Made by a program: the position numbers and the translations under genes. From Zygnema cylindricum (lineage: Eukaryota; Streptophyta; Zygnematophyceae; Zygnematales; Zygnemataceae): a stretch of DNA of 63,379 nucleotides. How positions within the stretch are numbered: the first letter of the stretch is position 1; each line of letters begins with the position of its first letter. This document shows positions 9,246 to 20,500 of this stretch, piece after piece. The stretch spans positions 57,501 through 120,879 of the forward strand of contig JBBHKE010001777.1 of the NCBI GenBank assembly GCA_037447655.1, given 5' to 3'. The notes under the pieces are model-generated. The model was given only the letters and a program-made list of their open reading frames with translations. It made no database searches and was not told the origin of the DNA.

Positions 9246-10883
9246 TTATTTAATGTCCGTACAATATTCCGAACAGTAGAGACGTACGAAATTTACGAAA
9301 GCTACAAAACAAACGAATACTACGTAGTTTTCGTAAAAAGGGGAGGTCTTAACTATTATAACCGGCGATATGACAAATATTTTTATGTGACGTGACAGGC
9401 GTCAAAGTTATTTTATAATGTTAGCTCGTTGAGATTTTGTCGTATCTGGTGTAAGAAATTTAGTCTTTAGACCATAGTTGTTCAAAACGTATTTTACGCA
9501 CGTTCGAACGCGCGTACAATACGTAGAAACTGGAGAGGTCGATTTGAAAAAATCGTAAAAAATGTTAATGAATTTTTTTTCGTACAAATCCGTACATTTA
9601 AAAAAAATTGAATTGAACATGTACCGCAGTTTGTACGATTTCAGTTAGATGAGCGGTAAAAAACAATATGTAAAGTAAATTATTATCACACCCCATGCAC
9701 GTATTAAAACATCTACATCAATTGGTTAAGGACAAGTGCGCCGGTATGTACATGATGGCATACACAGGCGCAGGTTCAAATCCTGCGAAATGCATTTTTA
9801 TTATAATAAAATTGCGTGTCTTTCACAGACAGGCAGCCATGGCGTTCTCTCTCTATCTCTCCGAGAGCATGCAACTTACAAATAACAAAGTTCAGGCCAT
9901 ATGCAGATTCCATTTTTCATCATTCAACATTGCACGACATAACACATTGATAAAAAAAAACAAAAACAATCACATTAGAAAAAAAAAAAGACATATATGT
10001 TCTTTAACTATTGTTACTCTAAATCTTCTTCCCTTCTTGCCGTGGCGTCGGTAATGGCGTGTTTTGTGATTTTTCGCGTTCAACTGTTCAAGTAATAATG
10101 GTGGCTTTTTTCGAAATTTGAAGAAGACGCCCCTACAAAATTTGAACTCACGACGCTCAAATAGTGTGACGCCGCAACGTCTCTTTTTGGAAATATTTGT
10201 AGATGTCACATTATTTTCCCGTACAATCCATGTACATTTTGTTCGGTTTACTGAACAGAAAGTACGGATACGTGCATCGAATTTTTTTTGTAAACTATCG
10301 TACAATTACCGTAAAAATTCTAACAGTTACAGTATTTTGTTTATTAGTTTTCGTAAAATGTCAGTTTCAGTTTACTGTAGACGTTTTTTTGTGTATTTTT
10401 GAAAAGTCATGTACAATACGTAGAAACTGGAAAAAATGAAAAAAACGCGCGTATTGAACAACAAGGCTTTAGACCTTTAAGATTTCATCTTAGCCGATAT
10501 AATATCTTCGTGAATGCGACAATTGTGACGGTATTTTCGATAAGTTTCCGTCATTTACGGAGGTGTATTCAGCAGCTATTAAAAACGCCGTTATTTTTTT
10601 GTTTTTATTCGGAATCGTTTTTTACATAGGTACATTTGGCAGTCATTGAAAATTCAATTTTATATTTTTATTCCATTTTTGTCGGAATCTAACTGCACTT
10701 GACAGGTACGTTTGGCTGCTTTGGAATTTTTTTTATATTGTATTATTTTTGTGGTCTTCCTCTTTTCGACCCTCGGGCACGTATTTTAACCCTCATACGA
10801 AATTTTTAACAAAAATCCCCTCGAGAGCTGATTTTAGTCCTAATTGCGACCAATAGCGATTCATTTACATCTTGAATAGCTAG
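9246..10883. other. AT-rich intergenic DNA
   Basis: No gene called. GTACAATACGTAGAAACTGG occurs at 9514 and again at 10411, marking an unclassified dispersed repeat. Open frames on both strands (for example 9970-10305 minus, 10118-10402 plus) overlap each other and have no motif. Confidence 0.45.
9709..9795 (+). ncRNA. tRNA-like sequence (probable SINE head or tRNA pseudogene)
   Basis: AATTGGTTAAGGAC resembles a Pol III A box and GCAGGTTCAAATCCTGC is a perfect T-stem with a B-box loop, followed by a TTTTT run. The acceptor stem does not pair (3' GAAATGC has no 5' partner), so it is not a functional tRNA. A tRNA-derived SINE is the best guess. Confidence 0.4.
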
Positions 10884-11080
10884 TACACCGCGCATCGTTA
10901 TTAGCGTTGAGAAATTATTAGTGTAAAGAAAAAATTAGCGTCATTCATTCTAATTTAGTGCCAGGAGACGTGGCAGATTATGGTCGACAACCTTAAATAG
11001 TGTAGTTTATTCTATTTAAGGTATTAATGTCAAAATTTTGGGGTGTCGATATAGAGTTCATAACGCTAATAACGATTCGG
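10884..11080. mobile_element. MITE family A, copy A2
   Basis: Left end TACACCGCGCATCGTTATTA, right end CGCTAATAACGATTCGG, about 197 bp. Same termini as copies at 12513, 35008, 41341 and 59853. The interior is AT-rich and non-coding. TA at the outer edge could be the target duplication (Tc1/mariner-like), unproven. Confidence 0.6.
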
Positions 11081-11088
11081 ACCAAAAT

Positions 11089-11236
11089 TTTTTATTTACA
11101 CCGTCAGATTCAGACGATCGGACGGTCACTGATCAAAGTAGCGATCTAAGAAGATCACATGAAAAGCCCATAACACAACTTACGATTAAGGCGCCGACCC
11201 AAGGCCTGCCATAAAAACGCCTATTTTTGAACTATG
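11089..11236 (-). repeat. Repeat family B, copy B2 (short)
   Basis: Contains the block GACGATCGGACGGTCACTG, CATGAAAAGCCCATAACACA and ends TTTTTGAACTATG, as in the longer copies near 8.3 and 36.5 kb. Confidence 0.6.
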
Positions 11237-11375
11237 CTTAAAACATCATTTCTCCGTACACAATCGTCCGATTTATGATCTGACGGTTGCGATTGAAAGG
11301 TAAGATTCTCAGCTTCCAATTGGCGGTCTCAAATTAAAAATCGGACAAGTGTGTACGGAGAAAAAATGTTTTAAG
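11237..11375. mobile_element. Hairpin MITE family D
   Basis: A 139-bp element with inverted arms of about 36 bp: CTTAAAACAT, then TTTCTCCGTACACAATCG, mirrored by GTGTGTACGGAGAAA and ATGTTTTAAG. The same arm appears inverted at the right edge of the window (63220-63379). Immediately right, at 11376-11416, is an A-type terminus, so D may be the core of a larger A-type element. Confidence 0.55.
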
Positions 11376-11416
11376 TGGCGGAAAAAATGTTAGCCCTAAT
11401 AACGATACACGGTGGA

Positions 11417-12512
11417 GTTTCCTCGTAAACCATCTGTTTTCGTCGCAATACTAAGATTCTCTCCAAGGTTCTAGGCGTAAGTCGTAGACGTCGATTCTCT
11501 CTTTTTCGCATCGTCGCCGTGATGGTGACGTGATGGTGGCAATCTGTTTGCCATCCGTACACGTGGATAATAATGATAAGAGCCGAGATAGTCGGCCAAT
11601 CCGTTGCAAAGTCGTCGATCACATTTTGACTTCGGGCAGGGTGCATGAAAAATCAACAAAAAAATCACCAAAAAAATCTTTCCGGGCAGATATCCTGTCA
11701 GGCTGTCACGCTCTCTTTTGTCCTCCTCGGTCCGTCATTTGCCGCGCTTTTTTTTTTTTTTTTTTTTTTTGCTTGTTAAAAAAAAATTGCTAGTACAACG
11801 AGATACTACGTTCGTACAAATCTTCCTTTCAGTTTGTAAGATTAAAAAAAATCTTTGACTATTTTCAATACCTAAACTCAAGTTCACGTGGATCCACTTA
11901 AACTATGCCACGTATAGGGGAAAAGGTATTTTGGCACGTCACGTGAAACTCGGCCTGAATATTATTGCCAATTAATGATTCCGTACAATCATTGGCGCCT
12001 GAATAGTAAATCCGTTTGGAAACTTTTTTTTTATATCCGTACATCTGTACTGTGTGACATAAAACTACAATTAAGATTGGAGAAAATATCGGCGATCCGT
12101 GAGATATTCGTACTGTACTTTGGAATGTCCTCAAGCCCTAAAGCCGCCACTAAAAACAGTAAAAAGAAAACAAATTAGCAAAAAGTAAAAGGAAAACGAC
12201 AAAATATGCCGACAGTTAAAATTTCACGTTCCACACTATTAGAAAAGTGCGATTATTCCACGAGCTCCTAGGGATCCACTCCAAAAAAGTGGTCAATTTA
12301 AGGCCGTTTTCAATGATTGGACGCGTCCCATTTTTTGGAATTATCTTCAAAATTGAGCGAATCTTTTTTTTGTGATGACTTCGAGGAAGTTTCTCAAAAA
12401 AATTTAGAATTATAATTTTTTTTTAGGGCAACTTTATTGTCCTTTGTTGGCCTTTAACCCAAACTTAGAAATCCTCGAAGAATTAATGTATCCGTACAAA
12501 TCGTAAAATAAC
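11417..12512. other. Intergenic, poly-T and AT-rich DNA
   Basis: No gene called. A T23 homopolymer runs from 11748 to 11770. Overlapping frames at 11371-11793 occur on both strands with no motif. Confidence 0.4.
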
Positions 12513-12730
12513 TACACCGTGAATCGTTATTAGCGTATTGAACGCTAATTCGGGAACCTTTTTTTTTCAAATTCTCAAATAGAATTATCCATACTATTTA
12601 AAGAAAACCCGAATTCCTAATTAGAGTAAACGATTTCTTTAAAAATATCCAAAATCCCAATTAGCGTTAATAACTGTAATTATTCCTATACGCTGAAAAA
12701 ACTTCTACTCTAATAACGATTCAAGGTGTA
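12513..12730. mobile_element. MITE family A, copy A3
   Basis: 218 bp. Left TACACCGTGAATCGTTATTA and right TAATAACGATTCAAGGTGTA are inverted repeats with one mismatch in the outer 20 bases. This is the cleanest short member of the family. Its right half is what interrupts element L at 41341-41466. Confidence 0.75.
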
Positions 12731-12961
12731 GTGTGTAAATCATAGAATTTAAAAGTATGATATTACCGTACGTTCCTCGTACAGCATACTGAGTTTAGTG
12801 CGTACAGTTCGGATTCGTACTGCATGAACCGTGGCGATACCATATGTTACAGATTTTTGAGCCTTTCTATGCGACGTCCGTTTATACGTAGAAATCATAA
12901 CGCGCCAATTTATGATATTTTTTGAAATTTACCTCTTTTAACAATTATGAATAATGCGCAT

Positions 12962-13015
<54 letters not shown>

Positions 13016-13496
13016 ACTGGACGTACGAAATATAACTATCCAATTCCACTAAAAAAGCAATAATAAAGTAATAATTTGCTGAAATTGATCCACATTTGCT
13101 AAAAAAAATTAAGGTTGGTGATTTTTTTTGAAGAATTGACGAAAATCGTCCATCCTTGACATGCGAATTGGCGGGAAGTGGTTTTCTAGAATTGCCTATA
13201 GCGGATAAAAAAAATCTTAAAATAAAATTAAATCTGATTCGCATTCGCTAAAAACGATTTTTGTTTTGTTACAGATTGGCACCAAATTGGGTGAAATTAA
13301 TTAAAATCTCTTACAAATGGCCAAAAATCGCTTAAATTGGCTCAATAGGCAAAATTGGTTAAATTGGATAAATTTATAAAATTGATTAAATTGGTTAAAT
13401 TGGCTGTGTTATGAGGTATAGGTAAGTTGAAAGAGGAAAAACTCCCTCTCTTTAAATTTTGACTCAACCTGGTGGAGATCGGCCGAAAGATTTATT
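12731..13496. other. Intergenic with (AT)n and AAATTGGTT repeats
   Basis: 12966-13012 is a pure (AT)n run. 13336-13405 is a degenerate AAATTGGTT tandem tract. No gene is called; the minus frame at 12945-13244 runs into the AT repeat. Confidence 0.5.
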
Positions 13497-13682
13497 TTGA
13501 TTCAAATTCTTTGTCAAATGTTTCTGTCCATTGAAGATAAAATTACAGCCACTTTCGGTCAACTTTTGTCCTCTTTCGGTCAAGTTTTGTCCTCTTCCGG
13601 TCAGCTTTTGTCCTCTTCCGGTCAACTTTTGGGTGTAAAAGACAGAGTTGATTCAGAAATGCGAGGATCAGTTGAAGCCCGT
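13497..13682 (+). CDS. Possible exon with a seven-residue repeat (hypothetical)
   Basis: Open frame with four 21-bp repeats that encode GQLLSS(S/F), followed by VKDRVDSEMRGSVEAR and then GTAAGT at 13683, a good donor. The hydrophobic/polar spacing could give an amphipathic helix. No upstream acceptor or downstream exon was recognised, and the repeat may simply be a minisatellite that happens to be open. Function unknown. Confidence 0.25.
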
Positions 13683-13734
13683 GTAAGTTCCTTTAGATAT
13701 TATTCTTGTGGATATTATTTTTATAATTGAACCT

Positions 13735-14461
13735 TAGTCCCTCTCTCCCTCCCCCTCTCCCTCTCCCTCCCTCGCCTGCTCCCTCTCACCTACTATCATT
13801 AATTATTATTATTTAGTATTCTGCATAAATAATTGTCATTATTTATCATCACTTTTATTATTATTTTTTTTTTTTAATAATATGATTTATTATTTTTTTG
13901 ACAATTATGTTTATTGTTGTTTATCGTTATATATTATTTTCATTTTTTTTATCTTTTTTATTATTTTTGTTAATTTAATTAAATTACTTTTGTGATTACT
14001 TACTTTTGTTATGGTTTTTACTATTTGTAACTTTTAAATAGGATGGTGACCCCTCTTCCCCCAAGTATCTACCCATAGACTTCATTTGAAGACGATCTCA
14101 CCCCCCTAAAAATGCTTAAAAATCTTAGAAAATAACATTTTACAACCCTCCTTTTCACCAGTTTTCCCTTTAATTTTCCCTTTTGTGTATCGTGAAGAGC
14201 ACTCTATAGTTATCCGTCTCAATAGGTCTATCGGGCCTTATTGCCTGTTTTGATTCTTCTCAATTATTTTGATGTTATGATTAATTTTAATAGCTGTTAT
14301 TTTTGTCGTTTTGTTTTAATGTTTTCATTTGTAATTGTCGTCATTCTTCATTGTAGTTCTCAATATTATTTCCATAAAATTTTAATTTAAACTCTACCAT
14401 TTTTTCTTACAATTTTTCTACCTTGTTTTGCGTAGGACATAGCCATATTGCCGTGTCTTAC
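13735..14461. other. AT-rich, intron-like DNA
   Basis: A short CTCCCT-rich tract (13737-13795), then TTATTATT-rich sequence. No coding sequence recognised. It lies downstream (minus strand) of the last LRR exon seen, so it is probably intron of that gene. Confidence 0.4.
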
Positions 14462-14533
14462 AAGTATTGGAGAGATGGAAGTTGACTGATGGACGATGGA
14501 ATACTTCCACTCAACTGATTGTCAGATAGATAT
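14462..14533 (-). CDS. LRR exon 4 (most 3' seen)
   Basis: 72 bp. Encodes YLSDNQLSGSIPSSIS then QLPSLQYL. Acceptor TGTAACAG, donor GTAAGA. The intron just downstream shares ACATAGCC and GTGTCTTAC with the one after exon 3, pointing to exon-plus-intron duplication. Confidence 0.75.
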
Positions 14534-17500
14534 CTGTTACACCAAACATTTTTATTATAATTGTTATTATTAGGAACTACTATTATCATGAATGATTAAT
14601 TATCATGATTATTATTTTTTGGAGTTAATTAACATTATTATTTTTGTTTTTATTATTAGTAATATTGTTATTATTATTTATGATGTTATTTTTAATAGCA
14701 CTGTTGTTATAATAAATATTAATATTAAGATTTAATAATTATTGTTAATATCTAATTGTGAAAATAAATAATATTATGTTTACTAGTATTTTTTTTCTTG
14801 TTGCTACTGTTATAATGATATTATTATGGTTCCTTACTGTTCAATATAGCTATGGTTTATTATTTGCGTGAAAGATAAGTTTATCACCATAGTCTTTCGT
14901 CTCAGACAGCGCCATCTGGCCTCCATCGTAATACCTTTCCCCCTAAATACCCCTTTTTTAATTTCTTTCATAAATTTCATGACCCTTATTATGACCTTTA
15001 TTATTTATTTTTTTGATTCAAAATTTGTGTTATTTTTACTTGTCATTATAAACTTTTCTTTTATAAATTATTTTCTAAGTGCTTATTTTTATGATAAATT
15101 ATTTTCCCACTTTTCTTTGCATAAAATATTTTCTTTCAAATGACTCAAAAGAATGATCAAGCCATATCAATTTTGAGCACACTTTGATGCGCAACATAGC
15201 CAGCTGTTAGTGTCTTACATGCCTCCGAGGGATGTCAGTTGACCGATGGACGAGGGAATGCTTCCAGTCAACTTGTTGCCAGGTAGATATCTATAACACC
15301 GAATACAACACCCCAAATCTTCAAATCTTACACTTTTCTAAGCTTTGCTTTAGGTGCTAATATAAAAAACTATTCCTTGTGTCCTCTACGCTACGGTTAT
15401 GACTAAATTTAATTTCTTAACAAAAACCTAAACTTTTGCCATGGCTACATTCAAGGCAAAATGCACATCATTCATTTCATTCAGTCAATACGCATATCAT
15501 TTTGCCTTTATTCATGTTGACATGTACAGTCTCATGAGCACTCGCAGTCTAAGAGAGTCTTGTATTTTACCACATTTATTGATCACTCTACTAGTTTGTC
15601 TCACATATACACTGCTTGTAACAAATCTACGTCTTTGCTCGACTTCAAAGCTTTGAAGCGCTAACCAAAATGTTCCAACAAAATGCGTCAAAAATCCTTT
15701 GATCCAATAACGACTAATTATATATTTCTAAAAAGTTCTCTTTATACCTTTCTCAACAAAAAATCACTCATCAAGTTGAGAGCCTCATTTACTCAACAAA
15801 ACTAAGTTCCACTATTGTACAATCGAACTTCAACGGAAATGGCCCACTCTATAAATGGCCCACTCTATAAATGGCCCACTCTATAATTTCCTTTGCCAGT
15901 TTACTCTAACATTTTGGGTTGTGGTTGTAATCACCGTTAACTATCGCCAAATTCCTTGACCCACTAAAGTTTTCTCTAACACCACTCCTATGGATGCGTG
16001 GTCATCCGTCAAATCATATGTTTGTCACCTTCGCATCTATGACTACAAATTTTGGTACAAAGACCTCGTCTAAAAAACGACAAGTAGGGCGCCCGTGCAC
16101 TTCGTAACATTTTTGTCGGGTATGGCCCAAACTCCAAAGCAAATCGTATCTACTGTCCACCTCAACTTCGAGTTGTCGCCACACAACGAAACTCCTCTTT
16201 TTCAAACCTTGTCTTGTATGCCACTCTTTTATCCCTCTTCCTCTCCACTAACTTTTCCTTTTGGCCCCATTAAATCTTCCACTTCTAGAAGCTCCCTCCT
16301 CCAAAAATGTTTCCTCTATTACGTTTTGTCCTTCCCCTTCTCCTACTTCACCCATCTTTCTTTCACCTCCTCTTTCCGCGAACCCGCTTCTCCCAAATAG
16401 GAAACACTGTTTGTTCTCCTTCCGCTCCTCTTTTAGCCGACCAGCCCGCTATGCGCCCTCCCGACCTTGTCCTACCATTCCGTGATTGATCAACTTTTTG
16501 AATCCATTCTAAGCTCGGTCCCTTTTAATTTCCCTTCCCAAACCAACGTTCCATTCTTCAGTTTCACTGTCATCCTCGTCTCTTATCATTATAGCGGTAA
16601 AATTCTTCTACAAAGACCTATTTGTCCTTTTTGCAACTCTATTAAACCCCAGCGAGGAAAGGGTAGTAAACGAGTTCCTTATCCCTATCTTTTAACAAAA
16701 CTCTTGACAGGCTTGAAACTCTCCTCCATTATCAGATCTAACTCTTTTCCAACTCTTTTCAGCTTTCTCTTTAGCTGCCTATCAGTCATAACTACCTATT
16801 CCATAGACCTTTTTTGGGAATTACACCTAAAATTTCATAAAATTATCATCTACAATCACTACATATAGTTATTTCCACCCAAAACCGTAGGCTTCACACT
16901 GCCTCGTTAGTCCACATGCACTAACTCCAAGAGACTTTGAGCTCTATCTCTAACAAACTGAGATTTTTGACCTGCCTCCTCTTACTACAGCCATTCCATC
17001 TACTCACCTTACGAGTCATCAACCTTCATCCTTCGAACAAATGAGCTTTTGATCGTCTTTTCTAAATTTCCCTTTAATGTGTGACGTAACCGATGATGCC
17101 ATGATCCCATATTTTTTCCTTTTATTTCCTCTTTGTTAGCTTAGTGTACGATCCACTCATTGCAATCAAGCCTCAATATCAGCTTACTCTTCAAACCATC
17201 ATTTATAAAGCCGTCTACAACTTACCTCCCAAAAGAGTTCGAAGCCACTATGCTAAACTCTTCCATTCTTGTGACTCTAACTTCGTCCTGAACATGGCTC
17301 CAAAAACCTTGCATTAACAAATTCGTTATCAACTGGTAAATCTAATTTGGTTATGCCAACAATATCATGTGAAAAGACAAGTCTACTTACTACTCTAACT
17401 TTTTTAGGGACAATCAGCTTCCTTACATCAACAAATGTACTCTTATCCATGCACACACGGTGCACTACACCTGTATAAATAATTCAATATTTTGCCCTAA

Positions 17501-20500
17501 CCTAAACGCCAACAATACTCATACAAATATGTAATGAAACTGGAAAATTATGAAAAATGTCATCGGAACTATCACCAAATTATGTGCAGTCTTGTCTACT
17601 GCCACGGTAATGTCCACATCCTTCTCCTAGTCTTCCTCAACCTCTATCACCTTTGGTTGGTCCTCTCTCCATATCGTAGCTGGAACGGCCTCCAACTCGG
17701 TCGAAACAATGAATGTTTATGTCTCCAACGACGGTAGTTGTCACATTGTTTATCCATGTTAAGAGAGTAAACTACAAAGTGACATGTTTTTTGATGCTTA
17801 TAGCATGGCACAAACTAGGAGCTACAATCTGAATGACCCTCAGATGTACTTGTGTGACCCCTCTACAACCTCTTCCTTTTGGATTCCTTTTACCACCTCC
17901 TCTCCCTCAGAGTGAGTTAAGCTCCAGGGTTTTATGTGTGTTTACAGTCAGATTTTGTTTGTTGCTTGACCATCTACTTATACCTTCCGTTGAATTTCAA
18001 TTGTGTTTAAGTGATTGATTGCATACTCAACGTTGCTTTCCTCTTAAAATGAATAATGTCACTAGAAGAGCAAACTTTTGATAGAACATTTACAAACACG
18101 TGCAATTTATCATAATCTGGCTGAACATACCAAGACTACTTAGGTGCTTTACTAGTAAATTGGTCCTTTTCACCCCATCGTCTATAGCTTCATTACTTGT
18201 TAACTTACAGTGATCAAACTCTTCAATACATGATTAGGCTTGTCTTCAACTCCTTTTTTAAATTGATTTAAGGCTTTGTAGCACACTTGAACCGACATAT
18301 GGTTCAAAAAATGGTCATGAACAGAAGTATATCTCTATTATTCTCATGGTAGCACCATATCTTTCAAGTACCACAATTTCCAAGCCTAACGATTTTTTAG
18401 TCATTTTTCCCCATCCATTACTTTCAGCAACTTCTTTAAAAGCAGACTTAATTTAATGTATTTCTTCGGAGTAACATACATAGACCCAGTTTTTTAGGGT
18501 TTGATGCCATTCTGAAGTCATCCTCATCATCAAACTCACTATCAAAGTCATCATCAAAATCTTTCCTTTTCTTCCTTTTTCTCTTATTTTCCTTCCTAAA
18601 TTTTTTATCCTCTTTTGAACTTTTAGAACTACTGCATAAAATTAATAGATCTAAAAGAATAGAACTAAAAGTGTCATCTCTTAAGTGAATTGTTTTTCAT
18701 TTAAGCTTTCCTTTCCTTCTGTCTTTTATACTCAACAATATTGAACTGTCTTTATTCAGTCTAACATCAAAACTGGAACATTTAACACCTGATATATCGA
18801 CCCCGAAATTATCAACAGAAAGTGAGTGCTCGGACAATGGTGCGGTTCCTCCTCCAAAATTGAAGTCTTTTCGCTCGTTTCGTTTGACTCACAAATTGAT
18901 GGTCCAGATGGTGAGGGAGTATTCCTCTTATTTTTCCCTCCAAAAAAAACACACTTGTATGAAAGCCCCAAGATTTTCTCACTTGCGCTTCTTATCTCTC
19001 TCAACAAACTCTAGAACCTTAGATGAGAAAACGTCTTAGAGACTAACAAACGTACAAAAAACTACATTTCACAAAGAGGCAACACATACACAATCCTATA
19101 CAAATTTTGTTCATAACTTTGTACACAAACAATACTCTAAACACACACGAAACTTAGATGTCATGTGAACAGTTCAATACAGGAAAAAACAACGTCTATA
19201 CTTGATCAAATTCACAAAATTTATAGACCAAACCATCATCTTGTTATAACTATCTATGGCTTGAAACAATCTCCACATGTGTGGAATCAGATGATTACTA
19301 ATACAATGAGGAAAGAAGGATTCGATCAAATAGATACCAGCTTTAGCGTTTATGTTCATGGCTTTGAAGCTTCTTTGGTCAATGTTCCCATCTTTTTTTA
19401 TAACCTTATTTTTGTTGCCCCCCCCCCCCCCCCAAAAAAAAATCACATTCAAAACAGTACTTTACGGTCACACTACCATACGATTGACATTGGTGACCCG
19501 ACCTATTATTGGGCATTCAAGTCGTTTGGAATTGCGCTGCCAAAACGTCTAATCTCCCTCAAGAAACCTTCATCTCTAATCTTTTAGACCGCTTTGACAT
19601 GGTTGATTGCTCTTCGAGCTCTACTCCTTTCGATACAAATGCTACATTAATCTTTACCATTGGTATTGTTCTCTCACTTACCTTTTATGCCACTAACCGC
19701 TCAATTGTTGGTGCTCTCTCACAATACGAGCCATCAGAGTGGCCATTGCTATGATTATGACTAAAGTCAGTCGCATCTCTTGAGCAATTTGATTACTCCA
19801 ACTGTAACCCAAATGTCCGGCCGCGTATAGTTCGTTTCATTAATGAGTACTCCCACGACTTTGCAATATGGCGATTCGATAAGATTGCTTAAGATTTTCA
19901 ATCACCTCAATAAACTTCCCACCAAATTCCAGTGGTGTGGATTTTTTTTTTTCATCCTCCATTCAGAAAATGGTGAACAACTCCTCTATGTACTTCCAGT
20001 ATGTGAGTAAAATCACTTTGTTCAGTCTATCACAAATCACCTCAATACCAAATGTATACAAGATCCTTCGAATATTTCATCAAATTTCATAAATAACATT
20101 GCTTTAACTTTATCAAACTTTTGTTTTCCGATGATGAAACTGTCGTCTACGTAGACATTTGTGATGAATCGTAGTGTCTTGATGAAACAAACCAAACGAA
20201 TAGATTCTAACTTGATAAATCCCTAAATTATCAGGTGGTCCTTCAGGTTTCCACTAGCATGGTGACAATCTCAGGCCATATAGTCCAAGTGGCACCTTGC
20301 ACACTTTTCTCAGAATTTGTTGCGTCGGCAAAGCCTTCGGGCTACTTCATGTACAAATATTCTTCTAATTTTCCGTGTAAGAAAGCTTCCTTGACATCTA
20401 TTTTTTAGATCTCGAGGTCAAAAGTTGCGGTTATAACAAGGGCGTCCTTACCAAGTTGAACTTGACAACCGGTGCAAACGTTTTTAGTTAATGTAATAGG

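Noticed and set aside
9709-9795. Functional tRNA gene
   Set aside because: T-arm is perfect but the acceptor stem does not pair and no anticodon stem can be drawn.
10118-10402. Overlapping short ORFs on both strands around 10 kb
   Set aside because: Arise from AT-rich, stop-poor stretches; no motif and no codon structure.
16014-16205. gag zinc-knuckle-like GHTRQKCYEVHGRP as the gag of the nearby minus-strand copia
   Set aside because: It lies on the wrong side of the integrase remnant for a minus-strand element, and the first Cys pair is missing.
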